DNA of 64,000 nucleotides. It comes from Megascapheus bottae (taxonomy: Eukaryota; Chordata; Mammalia; Rodentia; Geomyidae). Shown here one piece after another: positions 52,612 to 63,320 of the stretch (within the stretch, counting starts at the first letter, position 1; each line of letters starts with the position of its first letter). A program made the position numbers and the translations under genes. A model generated the notes under the pieces. The model was not told the DNA's origin, ran no database searches, and saw nothing but the letters and a program-made list of their open reading frames with translations. The DNA is taken from the NCBI GenBank assembly GCA_024803745.1, contig JANJXV010000037.1:8271501-8335500 (forward strand). Reading direction: 5' to 3'.

Positions 52612-52650
<39 letters not shown>
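52612..52650. repeat. (TG)n microsatellite, no SINE 3' end beside it
   Basis: TG units after a short TATATATG prefix. A plus-strand B1 starts just after it, so this tract is not at that SINE's 3' end. Confidence 0.95.
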
Positions 52651-52653
<3 letters not shown>

Positions 52654-52660
52654 TTTAATG

Positions 52661-52785
52661 TAAGCTGGGTGTGATGATGTATCCTGTGACACTAGCTCTT
52701 GTGAGGCTGAAGTAGAAAGATAATAAGTTTAAAGCCAGTCTGGGCTACAGAGTAAGACTCTATCCCAAATAATTAAAAAAAAGTT
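52661..52785 (+). mobile_element. B1 monomer
   Basis: 'AAGCTGGGTGTGATGATG', 'GTGAGGCTGAAGTAGAAAG' and 'GTAAGACTCTATCCC' with an A tail. Confidence 0.75.
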
Positions 52786-53588
52786 TTTTTTTTTTTGTTT
52801 AGCTCAAAGTCCAAGATTGGTGGTCTCATGAGTCTGATCTTGGCAAGGCCTCATGTTGCATAGCATTGTGCTAGGAGTACACATGGGTAGGAAGATCACG
52901 GGGGCAAAATGGAAGGCCAGGGAGCAGGGAGGGGCTGCTATTGCTTTTTAGTAGCAACTCTCTCAAGAACTAATAAGGAACCTGTAAGAATCACATTCAT
53001 CCCTTCTGAGGACAGCGTGCCAAGACCTAATCATTTCTCACGCTGCTCCCAGGGTCACACTTAAATTTCATTCAAACCACGGTACTGTTTCCTACACATT
53101 TCCCTACCATTAAATGACACATGCCTGGACCCCCTCCCAGCAGACACTGCAGTACGTCGAGCAAGCCCATAATTTCCCATCAGCCCCCTGGGCTACCACT
53201 TACTTTGGCTGACATTAGGATCACAGTAGTCCATTGTCTTCTATTATTTGGGAGTCCCATCATCACCATCTCCACCATGAGCCAAGTTCTATAAAGACCC
53301 CTTTACCAGCAGTCTTGCTGCAGAGAAGAGCCACCACAGAACTGTTTGGTGATGCTAACAGTGCATTCCCACCCCCTTGGAGCACAGTAGATCCCCTGAG
53401 CCCTTCCTGGGAATACGACAATCAGACAGCTGTTCAGGCTGGATGTAGTATCCACTTCAGCATACCCACTCCCTGAGATGTATCCCTTAGTCTTCCTCAA
53501 CATGGGCTTCATTTTCTCCATGCCTCTGGGAGCAACCAGTTGGTGCCATCTCCTGGGGCTCTTATTTGGAGAGCACACCCAAGTCACA
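52786..53588. other. Single-copy stretch, no gene seen
   Basis: Unique, with overlapping opposing frames at 53.2-53.6 kb and no exon signature. Confidence 0.4.
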
Positions 53589-53601
53589 CTTGCTGTGGGA
53601 T

Positions 53602-53798
53602 TTTTTTTTTTTTTGCCAGTCCTGGGCTTGAGCTCAGGGCCTGAGCAATGTCCTTGGACTTTCTCAAGGCTAGAGCTCTACCACTTGAGCCTCAGCACCA
53701 CTTCCGGCTTTTTTCTATGTATGTGGTACCAAGGAATCGAACCCGGGTCTTCATGCATGCTAAGCAAGCACTTTAACCACTAGGTCAAACTCCCGGCC
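53602..53798 (-). mobile_element. Young IDL-Geo SINE with intact duplication
   Basis: Full length, T run of 13, both young markers (inverted ACTTTAACCACTAGG and GAGCCTCAGCACC). CTTGCTGTGGGAT at 53589-53601 and 53799-53811 is a perfect 13-bp duplication. Confidence 0.97.
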
Positions 53799-53811
53799 CT
53801 TGCTGTGGGAT

Positions 53812-54186
53812 ATTATGATGGACATGCTTAGAGCCAGCTGTGCATACATCCTCACCCTCTGGAGCCTCCTGGGCTTTGTACTAGAGCTCCCTTTGCTTTC
53901 ACATCAGACCCATCATCGACCCAGACAGATCACACTATGACTTGGCCTCACTTTTTCGCCCAGTGGCCAGGAGGCAGGTCCTAAGAGGAACCTGTTGCTT
54001 CCAGGAGCTAGGCCTTGGCGTTGTTGTCTAGTGCAGGGAAAGTGCTTACTCTTACTGAGGAGGGGGTGGCCATTTCTGCATGCTCTCACATAGGACTGGA
54101 GCATCTATGAAGAGGGATCTCTCCATCCCTTAGGTCAGGGTGCCAGATGCCAGGTTTTCCCATCAGAGTGGACTTGGTTTAATAGA

Positions 54187-54189
<3 letters not shown>
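53812..54189. other. Single-copy stretch, no gene seen
   Basis: Unique sequence; nothing further recognised. Confidence 0.4.
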
Positions 54190-54238
<49 letters not shown>

Positions 54239-54437
54239 GGGGCTTGACCAATAGCGCGGGGACAGTATTCCTTAGCTCCACCACTTGAGCCCCATTGCCC
54301 CTTCCAGGTTTTTTTTGTGGTTAATTGGAAATAAGATTCTCTTACACTTTCCTGGACTGGGCTGACTTCAAATTGTCATTCCTAGAGCTCAGCTTCCTGA
54401 GTAACTAGGATTACAGGTGTGAGCCACTGGCACGTAG
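54190..54437 (-). mobile_element. B1-Geo SINE with a (TG)n end
   Basis: (TG)n to 54235, inverted body (shortened), linker GGTTAATTGGAAATAAGATT, B1 head (GGGCTGACTTCAAATTGTC ... GTGAGCCACTGG). Confidence 0.87.
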
Positions 54438-55017
54438 CACAGAACTGCTTCATTGGGCATTTCTCACTTGGATTATGAAATCCTGGCTTTGAGTCTCTAT
54501 CCTCTGCTGTTGATTCGAGCATCTTTGCCACTAAGAGGACTCATTGGCTTTGTGCTTGGCTTTTAGTTGTCATTACCAGCCCTGGGCAGTGCAGGCATTG
54601 CTCTCATCCTCCACCCTGCTCCTGTGAACACCACATCTCTAATACTCAAGCATGGTGCCAGCATTTCCCAACTTTGCCACAAGGAGGGCCAATAGTTGGG
54701 CCACCATCTTGTCCTGGTCCTGCCTGGGTTCCACTTGTACACACTATTGACTCTGTGGTGAGGGATTCAATTCCACTTTCCACTAGGTCAACTACTTCCC
54801 TGGACTGTTCCTGTGCCAGCAGTGAGAGGCAGGCACGGAATGATATTCAATGAGAGATGAACGATGGTCACAGGAGAGCAGCATGGTGCAAACACAGAGG
54901 CTTGGGGATGGAGCGGGCAAAAATACAAGTCACAATGCAGACTCAGCCCCAGGCAGAATTGTCCTAGTCACACTGGAATGAATGGGCCTTCATTTGTCCA
55001 CCCGCCCTGGTCATCTG
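54438..55017. other. Single-copy stretch, no gene seen
   Basis: Unique sequence between SINE clusters; no coding pattern. Confidence 0.4.
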
Positions 55018-55098
55018 TGGTGGGCTGCCATGCTGGGATCGAACCCAGAACCTTATGCATACTAAACATGCTCTACCACAAAGCCACATCCCAGCCAC
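55018..55098 (-). mobile_element. Solo ID-like SINE monomer
   Basis: 'GGGATCGAACCCAGAACC' (B box inverted) and 'GCTCTACCACAAAGCCACATC' with an ID-like end CCCAGCC. Confidence 0.7.
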
Positions 55099-55104
55099 TC
55101 TTTT

Positions 55105-55106
<2 letters not shown>

Positions 55107-55151
<45 letters not shown>

Positions 55152-55373
55152 CATACATGCACATACCAGTCCTGAGGCTTGAACTCAGGGCCTGGGAGCT
55201 GTCCTTTTGCTTTTTTTCTGCTCGATTGGTACTTTACCACTTGAGCCACAACTCTACTTCTGCTTTTGCTGACTAATTGGAGATTAGAATCTCATGGGCT
55301 TTTCTGCCCTGGCTGGCTTTGAACCATGGTCTTTGGACCCTCGCCTCCTGCACAGCTAAAATTACAGCACTGG
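55107..55373 (-). mobile_element. B1-Geo SINE with a (TG)n end
   Basis: (TG)n 55108-55147, inverted body (GAGGCTTGAACTCAGGGCC), linker GACTAATTGGAGATTAGAAT, B1 head (GGCTTTGAACCATGGTC). Confidence 0.85.
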
Positions 55374-55492
55374 GATGCTCTTTGAATTGCCAAGGAAATA
55401 CCAATTCCATTTAGCGCTTCTTCTATTGAGGAACTCTACTTTGTCACCTTTATAAACCACACAGCTGCAAGGATCTGTATACCTATCTGTTC

Positions 55493-55697
55493 TTTTTTTT
55501 TTCTTTTTGCCAGTCCTGGGGCTTGAACTCAGGGCCTGGGCACTGTCCTGGGCATTGTTTTGCTCAAAGCTAGTGCTCTGCCACTTGAGCCACAGAGCCA
55601 CTTCCAGCTTTTTATGTGTATGCAGTTCTGAAGAACCGAACCCAGGGCTTCGTGCATGCTAAGTGATCGCTCTACCACTAGGCCATGCTCCTAGCCC
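55493..55697 (-). mobile_element. IDL-Geo SINE, older type
   Basis: Inverted body (GGGGCTTGAACTCAGGGCC, GAGCCACAGAGCCACTTCC) and head (GAACCGAACCCAGGGCTTC, CTACCACTAGGCC). Confidence 0.87.
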
Positions 55698-55721
55698 TCC
55701 TATTTGTTCATTTTTATATGT

Positions 55722-55920
55722 ATGTACCAGTCCTGAGATTTGAGTTCAGGGCCTATCGTTTGGCTTTTTTGCTCATGGCTGGTCCTCTACTACTAGAACC
55801 CCATTTCCACCTCTATTTCCAGCTTCCTTGTTGGTTAACTGAAAATAAAGAGTCTTACAAACTTTTCAGGCTGGAGTGGAGATAGATCCTTAGATCTCTC
55901 AGAGCCACTAGCCTTGGCCC
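55722..55920 (-). mobile_element. B1-Geo SINE, diverged
   Basis: Inverted body (CTGAGATTTGAGTTCAGGGCC), linker GGTTAACTGAAAATAAAGAG, and an eroded B1 head. Confidence 0.7.
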
Positions 55921-57246
55921 GTTGGATAATTCTTGAAGGCTGAAGGCTTTTTAGGAGTTAAAGGTGAATGGGCTGGTCACATCCCTCCCCAAATTGTTAC
56001 CTACTCATCTAGTATACACAAAAGGATTGATTAGTAGCTGTGAAGTATCTAGAAACATTCAAGAAAGAAACCATACCCTCTAACAAACTGAATGGAACAA
56101 ACATGAGATAGAATGGGTGGCTGTTCAAACTTGGGCAGCCTTTAGCACGAGTCCCACCTAGTCCAGCTCTCATGGGCAGCATCTTGGGTCACAGGGCAGA
56201 GGCTGGTGAGGAAAATTCTTCTGTTATTTGCAATGAGAAAAGGCCTCAGTCCCAAGAGGCCCCCAAGCAACACTGTCCTGTTGTTCTACAGGCACTGGGC
56301 CTCTCCAGGGCTGTGGGTCTCCTCACCACTGATTTATGACTTACACAGTCAGCAAAGTTAGACCTCTGTGGCTTTGTTTTTATAGTACTGCTTCTCCTAG
56401 AGCTGGCTGCATACCTCAGACATACAAATCTGTTAGAGGGTAGGGTATGTAGCCCAAGCAATCTCTTCCGAGGTAGGCAAGATTTTGTTCTCAGTTGTAG
56501 ATTCTGTCAGAGTCCTAGCAATCTCATTTTCTTTTGTGCATTCAGGCTGAATTTATTCACTGGAAGAGTCAAGCCCATGTGTATGGGGTCAGTGAAACAT
56601 GGTGACAGTCTCCTTTCTCCAATATTCTTGGAGCCCACTGATTGCAAATGAAATGCTGGAGGGTCAATTTTGGCTTTCCACAAAGGAATTTTGCTCCAGG
56701 TTTACTTGTTCAAGTTGGTTTGACTGTCTTTATAACTTTTGCCAGAGGGCTTCCTAACCACAAAACAGAGGGGAATCCTGTCACTGTGAGGTCCAATTTA
56801 TCCCTACTATCCATTGCTAGAGCAAAGGAAGTGTCCTGCACATTCTTGAAATCCCTGTGCAACCCCCTCCTCTTCTTACCTTGGCGGAAAGAGCTAGGTG
56901 TTGATGGAGGGATGGGAGGGTACACGTGCAAACCGTTAAAACACCCAAGCCAGGTAAGCACAAGTTCCATAGCAACACAGGCAGGTAGAAGCCCATGGTG
57001 GGCTGGCACATTGGTGGAGAGGATTGGGGATGAGAGAAATGAAGTACTAATACGCTGGGTTTCTCTTCTGATCATGGAAATCATTGGTCTTGCACATTTG
57101 TCCTTTGATTCAAAGACCTTGCATGTTTATGAAGACACAGCAGATTATCTAAGTTCCCTGTTTTCCTATGCCTGATTCACTCTAGATCAGACTAGGCTCT
57201 GGGCAATATTAGTCCTTTGAAATACTCACTGGAAAAGTAAGTTGAA
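55921..57246. other. Single-copy block holding a 177-codon open frame
   Basis: A plus-strand ATG frame at 56642-57175 is the longest one not caused by simple sequence. A 124-codon frame overlaps it on the other strand. Its protein has no domain or signal I recognise and I see no promoter or splice context. I do not call it a gene. Confidence 0.35.
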
Positions 57247-57452
57247 GGGTGGGCATGGTGCTGTATGCCAGGAATCCCATTACTAAGGAGGCAGGAGGAT
57301 TTGCTCTGGGCAAATAAAATACACACTTTTATCTGGAAGAATACATTTGAAGTAAAAGGACAAGGGGTACAAAGCTCAAATAGTACAGCATTTGCCTAGC
57401 AAGTATAAGGTCCTAGATTCAAGCAGTAGTACTGATTTAAAAAAAAAAATTC
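57247..57452 (+). mobile_element. B1-dID-like dimeric SINE
   Basis: B1 part (GGTGGGCATGGTGCTGTATG, AGGAGGCAGGAGGATTTG) followed by an ID part (AGCTCAAATAGTACAGCATT, GCCTAGCAAGTATAAGG) and an A run. Confidence 0.65.
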
Positions 57453-57469
57453 CTTTGGCCTCTCCATCT

Positions 57470-57665
57470 TGACATGGTAACACATGTCTTTATTCCAGTG
57501 ATTCGGAAAAGCACAAATAGAGGCTCATAGCCTAGGCCATCCAGAATAAAGCAAGACTCTACCTTGACATAACCAACACAAAAAGGGATGCTGGTGTGAA
57601 CTCAAATAGTAGAATACTTGACTAGCAAATGCAAGGCCCTGATTCAAAATCCTAGTACCAATGAG
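57470..57665 (+). mobile_element. B1-dID-like dimeric SINE
   Basis: B1 part degraded (CATGTCTTTATTCCAGTG, GCAAGACTCTACCTTG) then an ID part (GTGAACTCAAATAGTAG, TTGACTAGCAAATGCAAGG). The purine repeat follows as its tail. Confidence 0.6.
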
Positions 57666-57672
57666 GGAAGAA

Positions 57673-57780
57673 AGAGGGGGGGGCAGACAGAGAGACAGAC
57701 ACAGACAGAGAGACACAGAGACAGACAGAGAGGAGGGGAGAGAAAGAAGAGAGAAAGAGAAAGGAGAGAGAGAGAGAGCA
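57673..57780. repeat. AGAC/GAGA purine-rich repeat
   Basis: Imperfect ACAGAGAG and GAGAGAAA units immediately after a B1-dID-like element. False frames are rich in Arg, Glu, Thr and Gln. Confidence 0.9.
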
Positions 57781-57797
57781 CAAGAAAACCAAGTTTG

Positions 57798-57912
57798 GGG
57801 CTAGACATAGTAGCCCATTCCTGCCATTTCAGCATTTAAGAAGGCTGACACAGGAAGATCTCAAGTTCAAAGCAAGTCTTCACTATATAAAGAGACTTTG
57901 TCTTAAATCTTA
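57798..57912 (+). mobile_element. B1 monomer
   Basis: 'GGGGCTAGACATAGTAGCCC', 'AGGCTGACACAGGAAGATC' and 'AAAGAGACTTTGTC' span the B1 unit. Confidence 0.65.
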
Positions 57913-57918
57913 ACAATG

Positions 57919-58200
57919 ACTGGGCAGGGCAGTGGCTCATGCCTATGATGCTAGCTGCTCAAGAGACTGAGATCTGAGATCTGATCTCAATTCAAAGCCA
58001 GCCCTGGCAGCAAAGTCTGTGATACTCTTATCCCCAGTAATCCACCAAAAAACTGCAAGTGGAGCTGTGACACAAATGGTAGAATTCAAGCCTCAGTACA
58101 AGCACAAGAGAGGAAAGACAGAAGGAGAGAGAGAGGAGAAAGAGAGAGAGCGGATACAAAAGAGGAACAGAAAGAAGGGGAGGATAGGGAGGAGGAGTAA
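57919..58200 (+). mobile_element. B1-Geo SINE with a GA-rich tail
   Basis: Head GGGCAGTGGCTCATGCC, linker GTGATACTCTTATCCCC, Geo body truncated within GCTGTGACACAAATGGTAG, joined to TTCAAGCCTCAGTAC; tail AGAGAGGA-type purine repeat. Confidence 0.82.
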
Positions 58201-58582
58201 CATAATGAAGCAATCCATATCTGAGATTAATATAACTGCTTGTCCTGTGAAAGGGTGAGAAGTCCAGAAGTTAAGAAACAAGGTTAACTTTGTTTAGCTT
58301 ACTTCCCAAACCTACTGGACCATGAAACACACACCTCCTAACCCTCCTGTTCTCTAGTAACAACAGTGGTTTTCCCTGAATTAGGACTGCGAGGGGCACT
58401 GGTAAGGAAATATCACTCTTGAGTGACTTCCATAGGTGGTACTGGATTTGGGCTCACCCCATGGCACACCATCAAATACTGACAAGTCCCATGTCATCTG
58501 TGGAGCAGGCACATTTTGCTTTTGGAAAATACGGCTCTTATATGAACACAGCCTCTGTATTGCAAGAAAGAAAATACAAAAA
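58201..58582. other. Single-copy stretch, no gene seen
   Basis: Unique sequence; no features. Confidence 0.4.
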
Positions 58583-58593
58583 TCTAAGATATT

Positions 58594-58789
58594 GGGTCCG
58601 GGATTTTGGCCTAGTGGTAGAGTGCTTGCCTAGCATGCATGAAGACCCGGGTTTGATTCCTCAGTACCATATACATAGAAAAAAAGCTGGAAGTGGTGCT
58701 GTGGCTCAAGTGGTATAGCTCTAGCCTTGAGAAAGCCCAAGGACAGTGCTCAGACCCTGAGTTTAAGTCCTAGACTGGCAAAAAAAAAT
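58594..58789 (+). mobile_element. IDL-Geo SINE with intact duplication
   Basis: Older sequence type (GGTAGAGTGC and GCTGTGGCTC) but well preserved. TCTAAGATATT at 58583-58593 and 58790-58800 is a perfect 11-bp duplication. Confidence 0.95.
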
Positions 58790-58928
58790 TCTAAGATATT
58801 AAATAGATGAAAAAAGTTAAATCAACATAAGCTTACTTATCTAATGTGTACCTTGAACTTGACAAGCCAGACAATATCAAACAAGCATAGAACGAGCCTG
58901 AGAAAGACACAAATTGAAAATCAGATTC

Positions 58929-59134
58929 GGGGCCAGGAGTTTGGCCTAGTGGTTAAAGTGCTTGCCTAGCATGCATGAAGACCCGGGTTCGATTCCTCGG
59001 TACCACATACATAGAAAAAAGCCAGTAGTGGTGCTGAGGCTCAAGTGGTAGAGCTCTAGCCTTGAGAAAGTCCAAGGACAGTGTTCAGGCCCTGAGCTCA
59101 AGCCCAGGACTGGCAAAAAAAAAGAAAAAAAAAA
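58929..59134 (+). mobile_element. Young IDL-Geo SINE with intact duplication
   Basis: Both young markers (GTGGTTAAAGTGC and GTGCTGAGGCTC), intact A and B boxes, A tail with a few G. GAAAATCAGATTC at 58916-58928 and 59135-59147 is a perfect 13-bp duplication. Confidence 0.97.
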
Positions 59135-59147
59135 GAAAATCAGATTC

Positions 59148-59277
59148 AACAATGTCTATCACTGATTTCAGCTCATGTGAAGACTCATGTGAGTCTATTC
59201 AGTAACTTTAATTCTTCAAGCTTTAGTTCTCCTGTCACCCGGCTCCTGTACCCAGAAAGACTCATATGGGAGTATAT

Positions 59278-59325
<48 letters not shown>

Positions 59326-60570
59326 GTATAAGCCAACCCTAGAATCACCAGATGTTAGAAATGTCTCTTTATGTCTTAGTTTTACTGAGGTTTTAGTGAC
59401 CAAAACCAAAGCTACTGATGCCTTCAAAGTGAGACCTACCAATGTGAGAGTTCAAAGGAAGTTGTCAACAATCATTTCAGAACCTTTAGCAAATACGAAC
59501 CTTGAGGACACAAAAGGAAGAGACTAAAGATAGGAATGACATTTCCCTGGAGAGGAAAAATTCCTGGTTTTACTGAGGCATCTCTTACAGCTGTTCACCA
59601 TCAAGACCACATGAATTTGGATTTAGAGAGGGAGACCCCCTCCCTCCACCCAAGGGACTGTCAGAAGAGAAGAGAAGTCAACCACAGAATCTAAAGGGGA
59701 AACCTGTGAATCTATCTTTATAGCCCACATCTCCTGTCAGAGTGGGGAGGCCCTGGTGTGGCTTGTGGAAGGAGGACCAGACCTGAGGCTGACAGAGGGT
59801 GAGACTGAGACACAGGTAAACCTATAGAGGGAAAACCAAGTCAGCAAGCACCATCTACTGAGTGATAGTTGAGAAGGTGAGACCTCAGCAGTTACATGGG
59901 ACTTCCTTTGCTGTTGCTGTCCCCAGTAGGTAAGGGTGGAATGGGGGCTTCACTACAGCCCTCCATGCAGAACCACACATCCATGGCAAATGAGAGAGGC
60001 ATGGACAGTGCTCTGCTTCAATCTAATAAGGGTGATGCTTTCTATTAAATAACAATGTCACTGTGGGACAGAACACAAGGAACAAACCCATGGAAGACTC
60101 TGCTTCTTTCTGTACATAATGAATTGCTCCCTTTATTTTTATTTGGAACAAACTTGTCAAAGGATAGTAACTCCCCAGTGCTGGACTGGCACATGGTGGT
60201 TTTTGCACAAGGCCTCAGGCCTGGGTGTATATCCTGCTTCTAGTATATACCAACTTTGGGACCTGGAGCTGGGCACTCCCTGTCTGCGAGGCCAAGTGTT
60301 GGGGTATCCAGTGAAGCTAGCATAGCACTGCTCACAGGGCACTTGGGAGGCATGGCTGGGTAAAGCCTGGATTCTGGGCCCAGTAATGCTACTATACTTA
60401 TCAATATGAAAGCATTATTAATATTATTTCTACTATTAATGTTGCTATTAATATACTATTTGTTGCACTGTAAGATGAATGTAGTTATAGAATGTCTGGT
60501 TTCTTTAAAAAAAAAAAAGAAAGAAAAGAAAAGAAAAGAAACAACATAGAATGTAGGTGACTAAAACAGA
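59148..60570. other. Single-copy block with a CA repeat and an A/GAAAA run
   Basis: SINE-free apart from simple sequence at 59279-59324 and 60508-60540. Small frames only. Confidence 0.4.
59279..59324. repeat. (CA)n microsatellite, no adjacent SINE
   Basis: About 23 CA units after TATGTA. Confidence 0.95.
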
Positions 60571-60800
60571 GCTGGGTGCGGGGGCTCACACCTATAATCC
60601 TAGCTACTCAACAGGCTGAGAACTGAGGGTCGCAGTTCAAAGTCAGCTTGGGCAGGAGTCTTTTATCTCCAATAAACTGCTCAGGTGTTGTGGTTCAAGA
60701 GGTACAGTGCTAGCCTTAAGCAAAAAGAAGCTCAGGGACAGTGCCCAGGCCCTGAGTTCAAGCCTCAAGATTTGCACAAACAACAACAACAAAATAAAAC
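60571..60800 (+). mobile_element. B1-Geo SINE with a (CAA)n tail
   Basis: Head GAGCTGGGTGCGGGGGCTCAC, shortened linker (GAGTCTTTTATCTCC), body with AAGAAGCTCAGGGACAGTGC, tail CAACAACAAC. Confidence 0.87.
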
Positions 60801-61324
60801 CAAGAAGATGGTTTCCAGTCATCTCCACAGGACTGGCTGCAGGCTGGGGCTCCGGGCAGCCATCTTGTAGCAGTGTCTAGACCACCTGCTTGGAGGCTGT
60901 GTCCCTGGGAACACAATGGCCTCCTCCCCAGGGGCCACCTCAATTTTGTTCCCACAGTTGCTGTTTGTTTCTTTTAGACTCATCTGTTCAAAAGCACCTT
61001 TGGGTTCCAGGCCATGCCCTCTGGTGACAAGTCGTAGGGCTTTTGGAACCCAGACAGCAAGTGAGGCGAGGAGGGAGCTCATCATAGAAAGCTGGAACCA
61101 TTTTTGGTCAAAAGTGCTAGAAAGCAAGTCAGGCCCTGGTAATGGGTGAGCTTCAGAGGAGAAAAACACTCAGCGAGCTAGGAGTCCCTGAACCCAGCGA
61201 CCATTCACCAGCACTCCCCAGATCAGCTAGCTCATGTGAGGGGCACTGTTTTCTTTAACTATGGCCTTGACTCTGGGACTTTTAATTACTACAATGGAAA
61301 TTTTAATCATGGTTTTTTTCTTTC
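60801..61324. other. Single-copy stretch, no gene assigned
   Basis: Opposing frames of 77 and 116 codons overlap at 60.8-61.2 kb; no family resemblance. Confidence 0.4.
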
Positions 61325-61380
61325 TTTGCTTGTTTGCTTGGCTGATGCTGTACCACTTGAGCCACATTTCTAGCCCTGCT

Positions 61381-61558
61381 TTTTTTTTTTTTTTTGCCAG
61401 TCCTGGAGATTGAACTCAGGACCTGAGCACTGTCCTTGGATTTTCTCAAGGCTAGAGCTCTACCACTTGAGCCATCGCAGCCCTTCCAGCTTTTTCTATG
61501 TACGTGGTACTGAGGAAATGAACCAAGCACTCTACCACTAGGCCAAACTCCTGGCCCC
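61381..61558 (-). mobile_element. IDL-Geo SINE with a head deletion
   Basis: Inverted body (GGAGATTGAACTCAGGACC). The head jumps from GAGGAAATGAACC to AAGCACTCTACC, losing about 25 bases that include part of the B box. Confidence 0.87.
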
Positions 61559-61567
61559 TGGCCCTGC

Positions 61568-61620
61568 TTTTTTATTGTTGTGTTTTAATTATCTTTAAGT
61601 AGTTGTACAAGTAGTAGATG
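61568..61620 (-). mobile_element. Minimal L1 3' end insertion
   Basis: About 50 bp: T run, then 'ATTATCTTTAAGTAGTTGTAC', the same inverted terminal motif as at 13.8 and 34.1 kb. It is bounded by GCCCTGCT on both sides. Confidence 0.6.
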
Positions 61621-61769
61621 TAGCCCTGCTCTTTTGCTGGTTATTTTGGAGATGGAGTTTCACACATTTTTCTGCCCAGGTTGGCTTCGAACCATGATCT
61701 TCTGGAACTCAGTCTCCTTTGCAGCTAAGATTATAGGCATGAGCCACGAATGCCTGGCCTACTCATTTT

Positions 61770-62802
61770 TTTAAGAACAAAAAAAGAAACCATCATTAAA
61801 TAATACAAAAGAAAAGCAGACAGTGGTCAAAGAAGTAGCCTGTGGGGTAACAGCTGTAGGTAATATGGCAGAGCCAGAGGTTCCCGGGCCTCATACTTTT
61901 CCATATAGTTTTGTGTCTTTTAAGGCTCATACTTGAATGCTATAACCTATTCAATAATTAACAGCAACAGCACAGAAAAAGGAGGGGAAAATAGCAACAC
62001 TCCTTTCCTGTATAATAAATATTTAACCTAGGTTTTCACTGAAAAAAAAAAGTGGACCATAAAAGAATTAGCAGGAGGCTAATGTCTCCTCTGGGTCCCT
62101 TGGCACATCTCAGTCCCCCCACCCCCGTCATACCAGCCTTCCAAAGAAGTACATTTCACTTTCCCAAACTTCAGAGGTTTGTGGTCGTAGAAAAATTCAT
62201 GCCTTGACCTAAACCTCCGCAGATAATTGGCAAACATCAGTTTTCTAAATAAGATCCTAGAAATAAAGTTTGAAAGGGAAGTCATCTATCTTCACTGGCT
62301 CCTGCTGTCTGTCCTTGAATGTCTCTTCTCCACTCAGACACCTTTAATGCCAAGAGGGCAGGCCACGCCTGGGAAGAACCAAGGCTGATGACTTCTGTCT
62401 GTGGCATTCCTATAGTCCTCTCTCTGACCTCAGGTTTCTGGGTGGCTTGAGCCTCTCAGCCTTTCCTCTTATAACGAAGCTCCAAAACATATCCCATATT
62501 AAGCCAATCTCCCAGGCTCCCTGGGGGTTTGCTAGTGGGTACAGGGTAGGTGAGGAGTGGAGCCAAGGGGTCAGCTACCTCTGGTTGGACCCAGCCCTCC
62601 AGGAGGGGGCACCTCTTTCTGCATGAGGAATGTGAGACGAGGACACCTAAGAGATAGGGCCCAGTGCCCAAATCCATTCCAGTACCATCTCTATTCCAGA
62701 CAATCTCACAGGTGACCCCCAATACCTTGTCCTAGTTTCTCTTGGGTAGGCCACAGTGTATATTGGCTTTCCTAGCTCTTATAATCACAGCCATCTTGTT
62801 TG
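61770..62802. other. Single-copy block, no gene seen
   Basis: Unique DNA with a C-rich word near 62116. Nothing coding is recognised. Confidence 0.4.
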
Positions 62803-62917
62803 AGCCCCATGTGGTGACACATACCTCCAATCCCAAGATTAAGTTGGCTAAGGTAGGAAAAATGAAAGTTCTAGGCCAGTCTGGGCTATACAATGAGACT
62901 CTGACTCAAGAAAAACT
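62803..62917 (+). mobile_element. B1 monomer
   Basis: 'CCCATGTGGTGACACATACC', 'GGCCAGTCTGGGCTATAC' and 'GAGACTCTGACTCAAG' with a short A end. Confidence 0.72.
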
Positions 62918-63010
62918 GAAGTCCCTGTCTGGTATATCCATGTGGGGATCTAGAAGGAGACATCCACAGTTTTATAGTACCAACAGACCTTGACCAGAAT
63001 TAAACTTTGA

Positions 63011-63075
63011 ATGGAGGTTGGCATGTGGCTTAAGAGGTCCAGAGCTGCTTAGCATACTGGAAACCTGGGTTCCCT
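63011..63075 (+). mobile_element. Solo ID-like monomer
   Basis: 'GGCATGTGGCTTAAGAGGTCC' and 'GCTTAGCATACTGGAAACC' then 'TGGGTTCCC' keep the ID order; the purine tract takes the place of its tail. Confidence 0.55.
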
Positions 63076-63320
63076 GAGGAGAGGAGGGGAAGGAATGCAG
63101 GGAGGGGAGGGGGAAAGAGGAGAGAAGAGAGGAGGGAAGAGGAAGAGAGGGGAGGGAAGGGAAAGAAGGAGAGTGAGCAGAAGGGAGGAGGAGAGTGGGA
63201 AAAGGAGGGGGAAGGGAGGGGAGAGGATGGGAGGGGGAACGAGAAGGAAGAGGCTGGGAAGAAGAAAAGAAGGGAGGAAAGGGGAGAGACAGAGGGGAGG
63301 GAAGGAGAGGATAGGATCTT
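63076..63320. repeat. Long purine tract with G-quadruplex potential
   Basis: About 240 bases, nearly all A or G on the plus strand, in imperfect GGGA, GAGA and AAGG units. Runs of 5, 3, 4, 3 and 5 G within 63207-63237 satisfy a G-quadruplex pattern. Confidence 0.93.

Larger units (their letters stand above)
61325..61745 (-). mobile_element. Old dimeric SINE interrupted twice at one site
   Basis: Inverted ID-like part (TGTACCACTTGAGCCAC) to CTAGCCCTGCT; the B1 part resumes at TAGCCCTGCTCTTTTGCTGG and runs to GGTTGGCTTCGAACCATG and GGCATGAGCCACG. Two insertions lie between. Confidence 0.7.

Noticed and set aside
62580..62605. CTCF-like word around CCAGGAGGGGGCACC
   Set aside because: The spacing of the core does not fit the consensus well and there is no supporting context.
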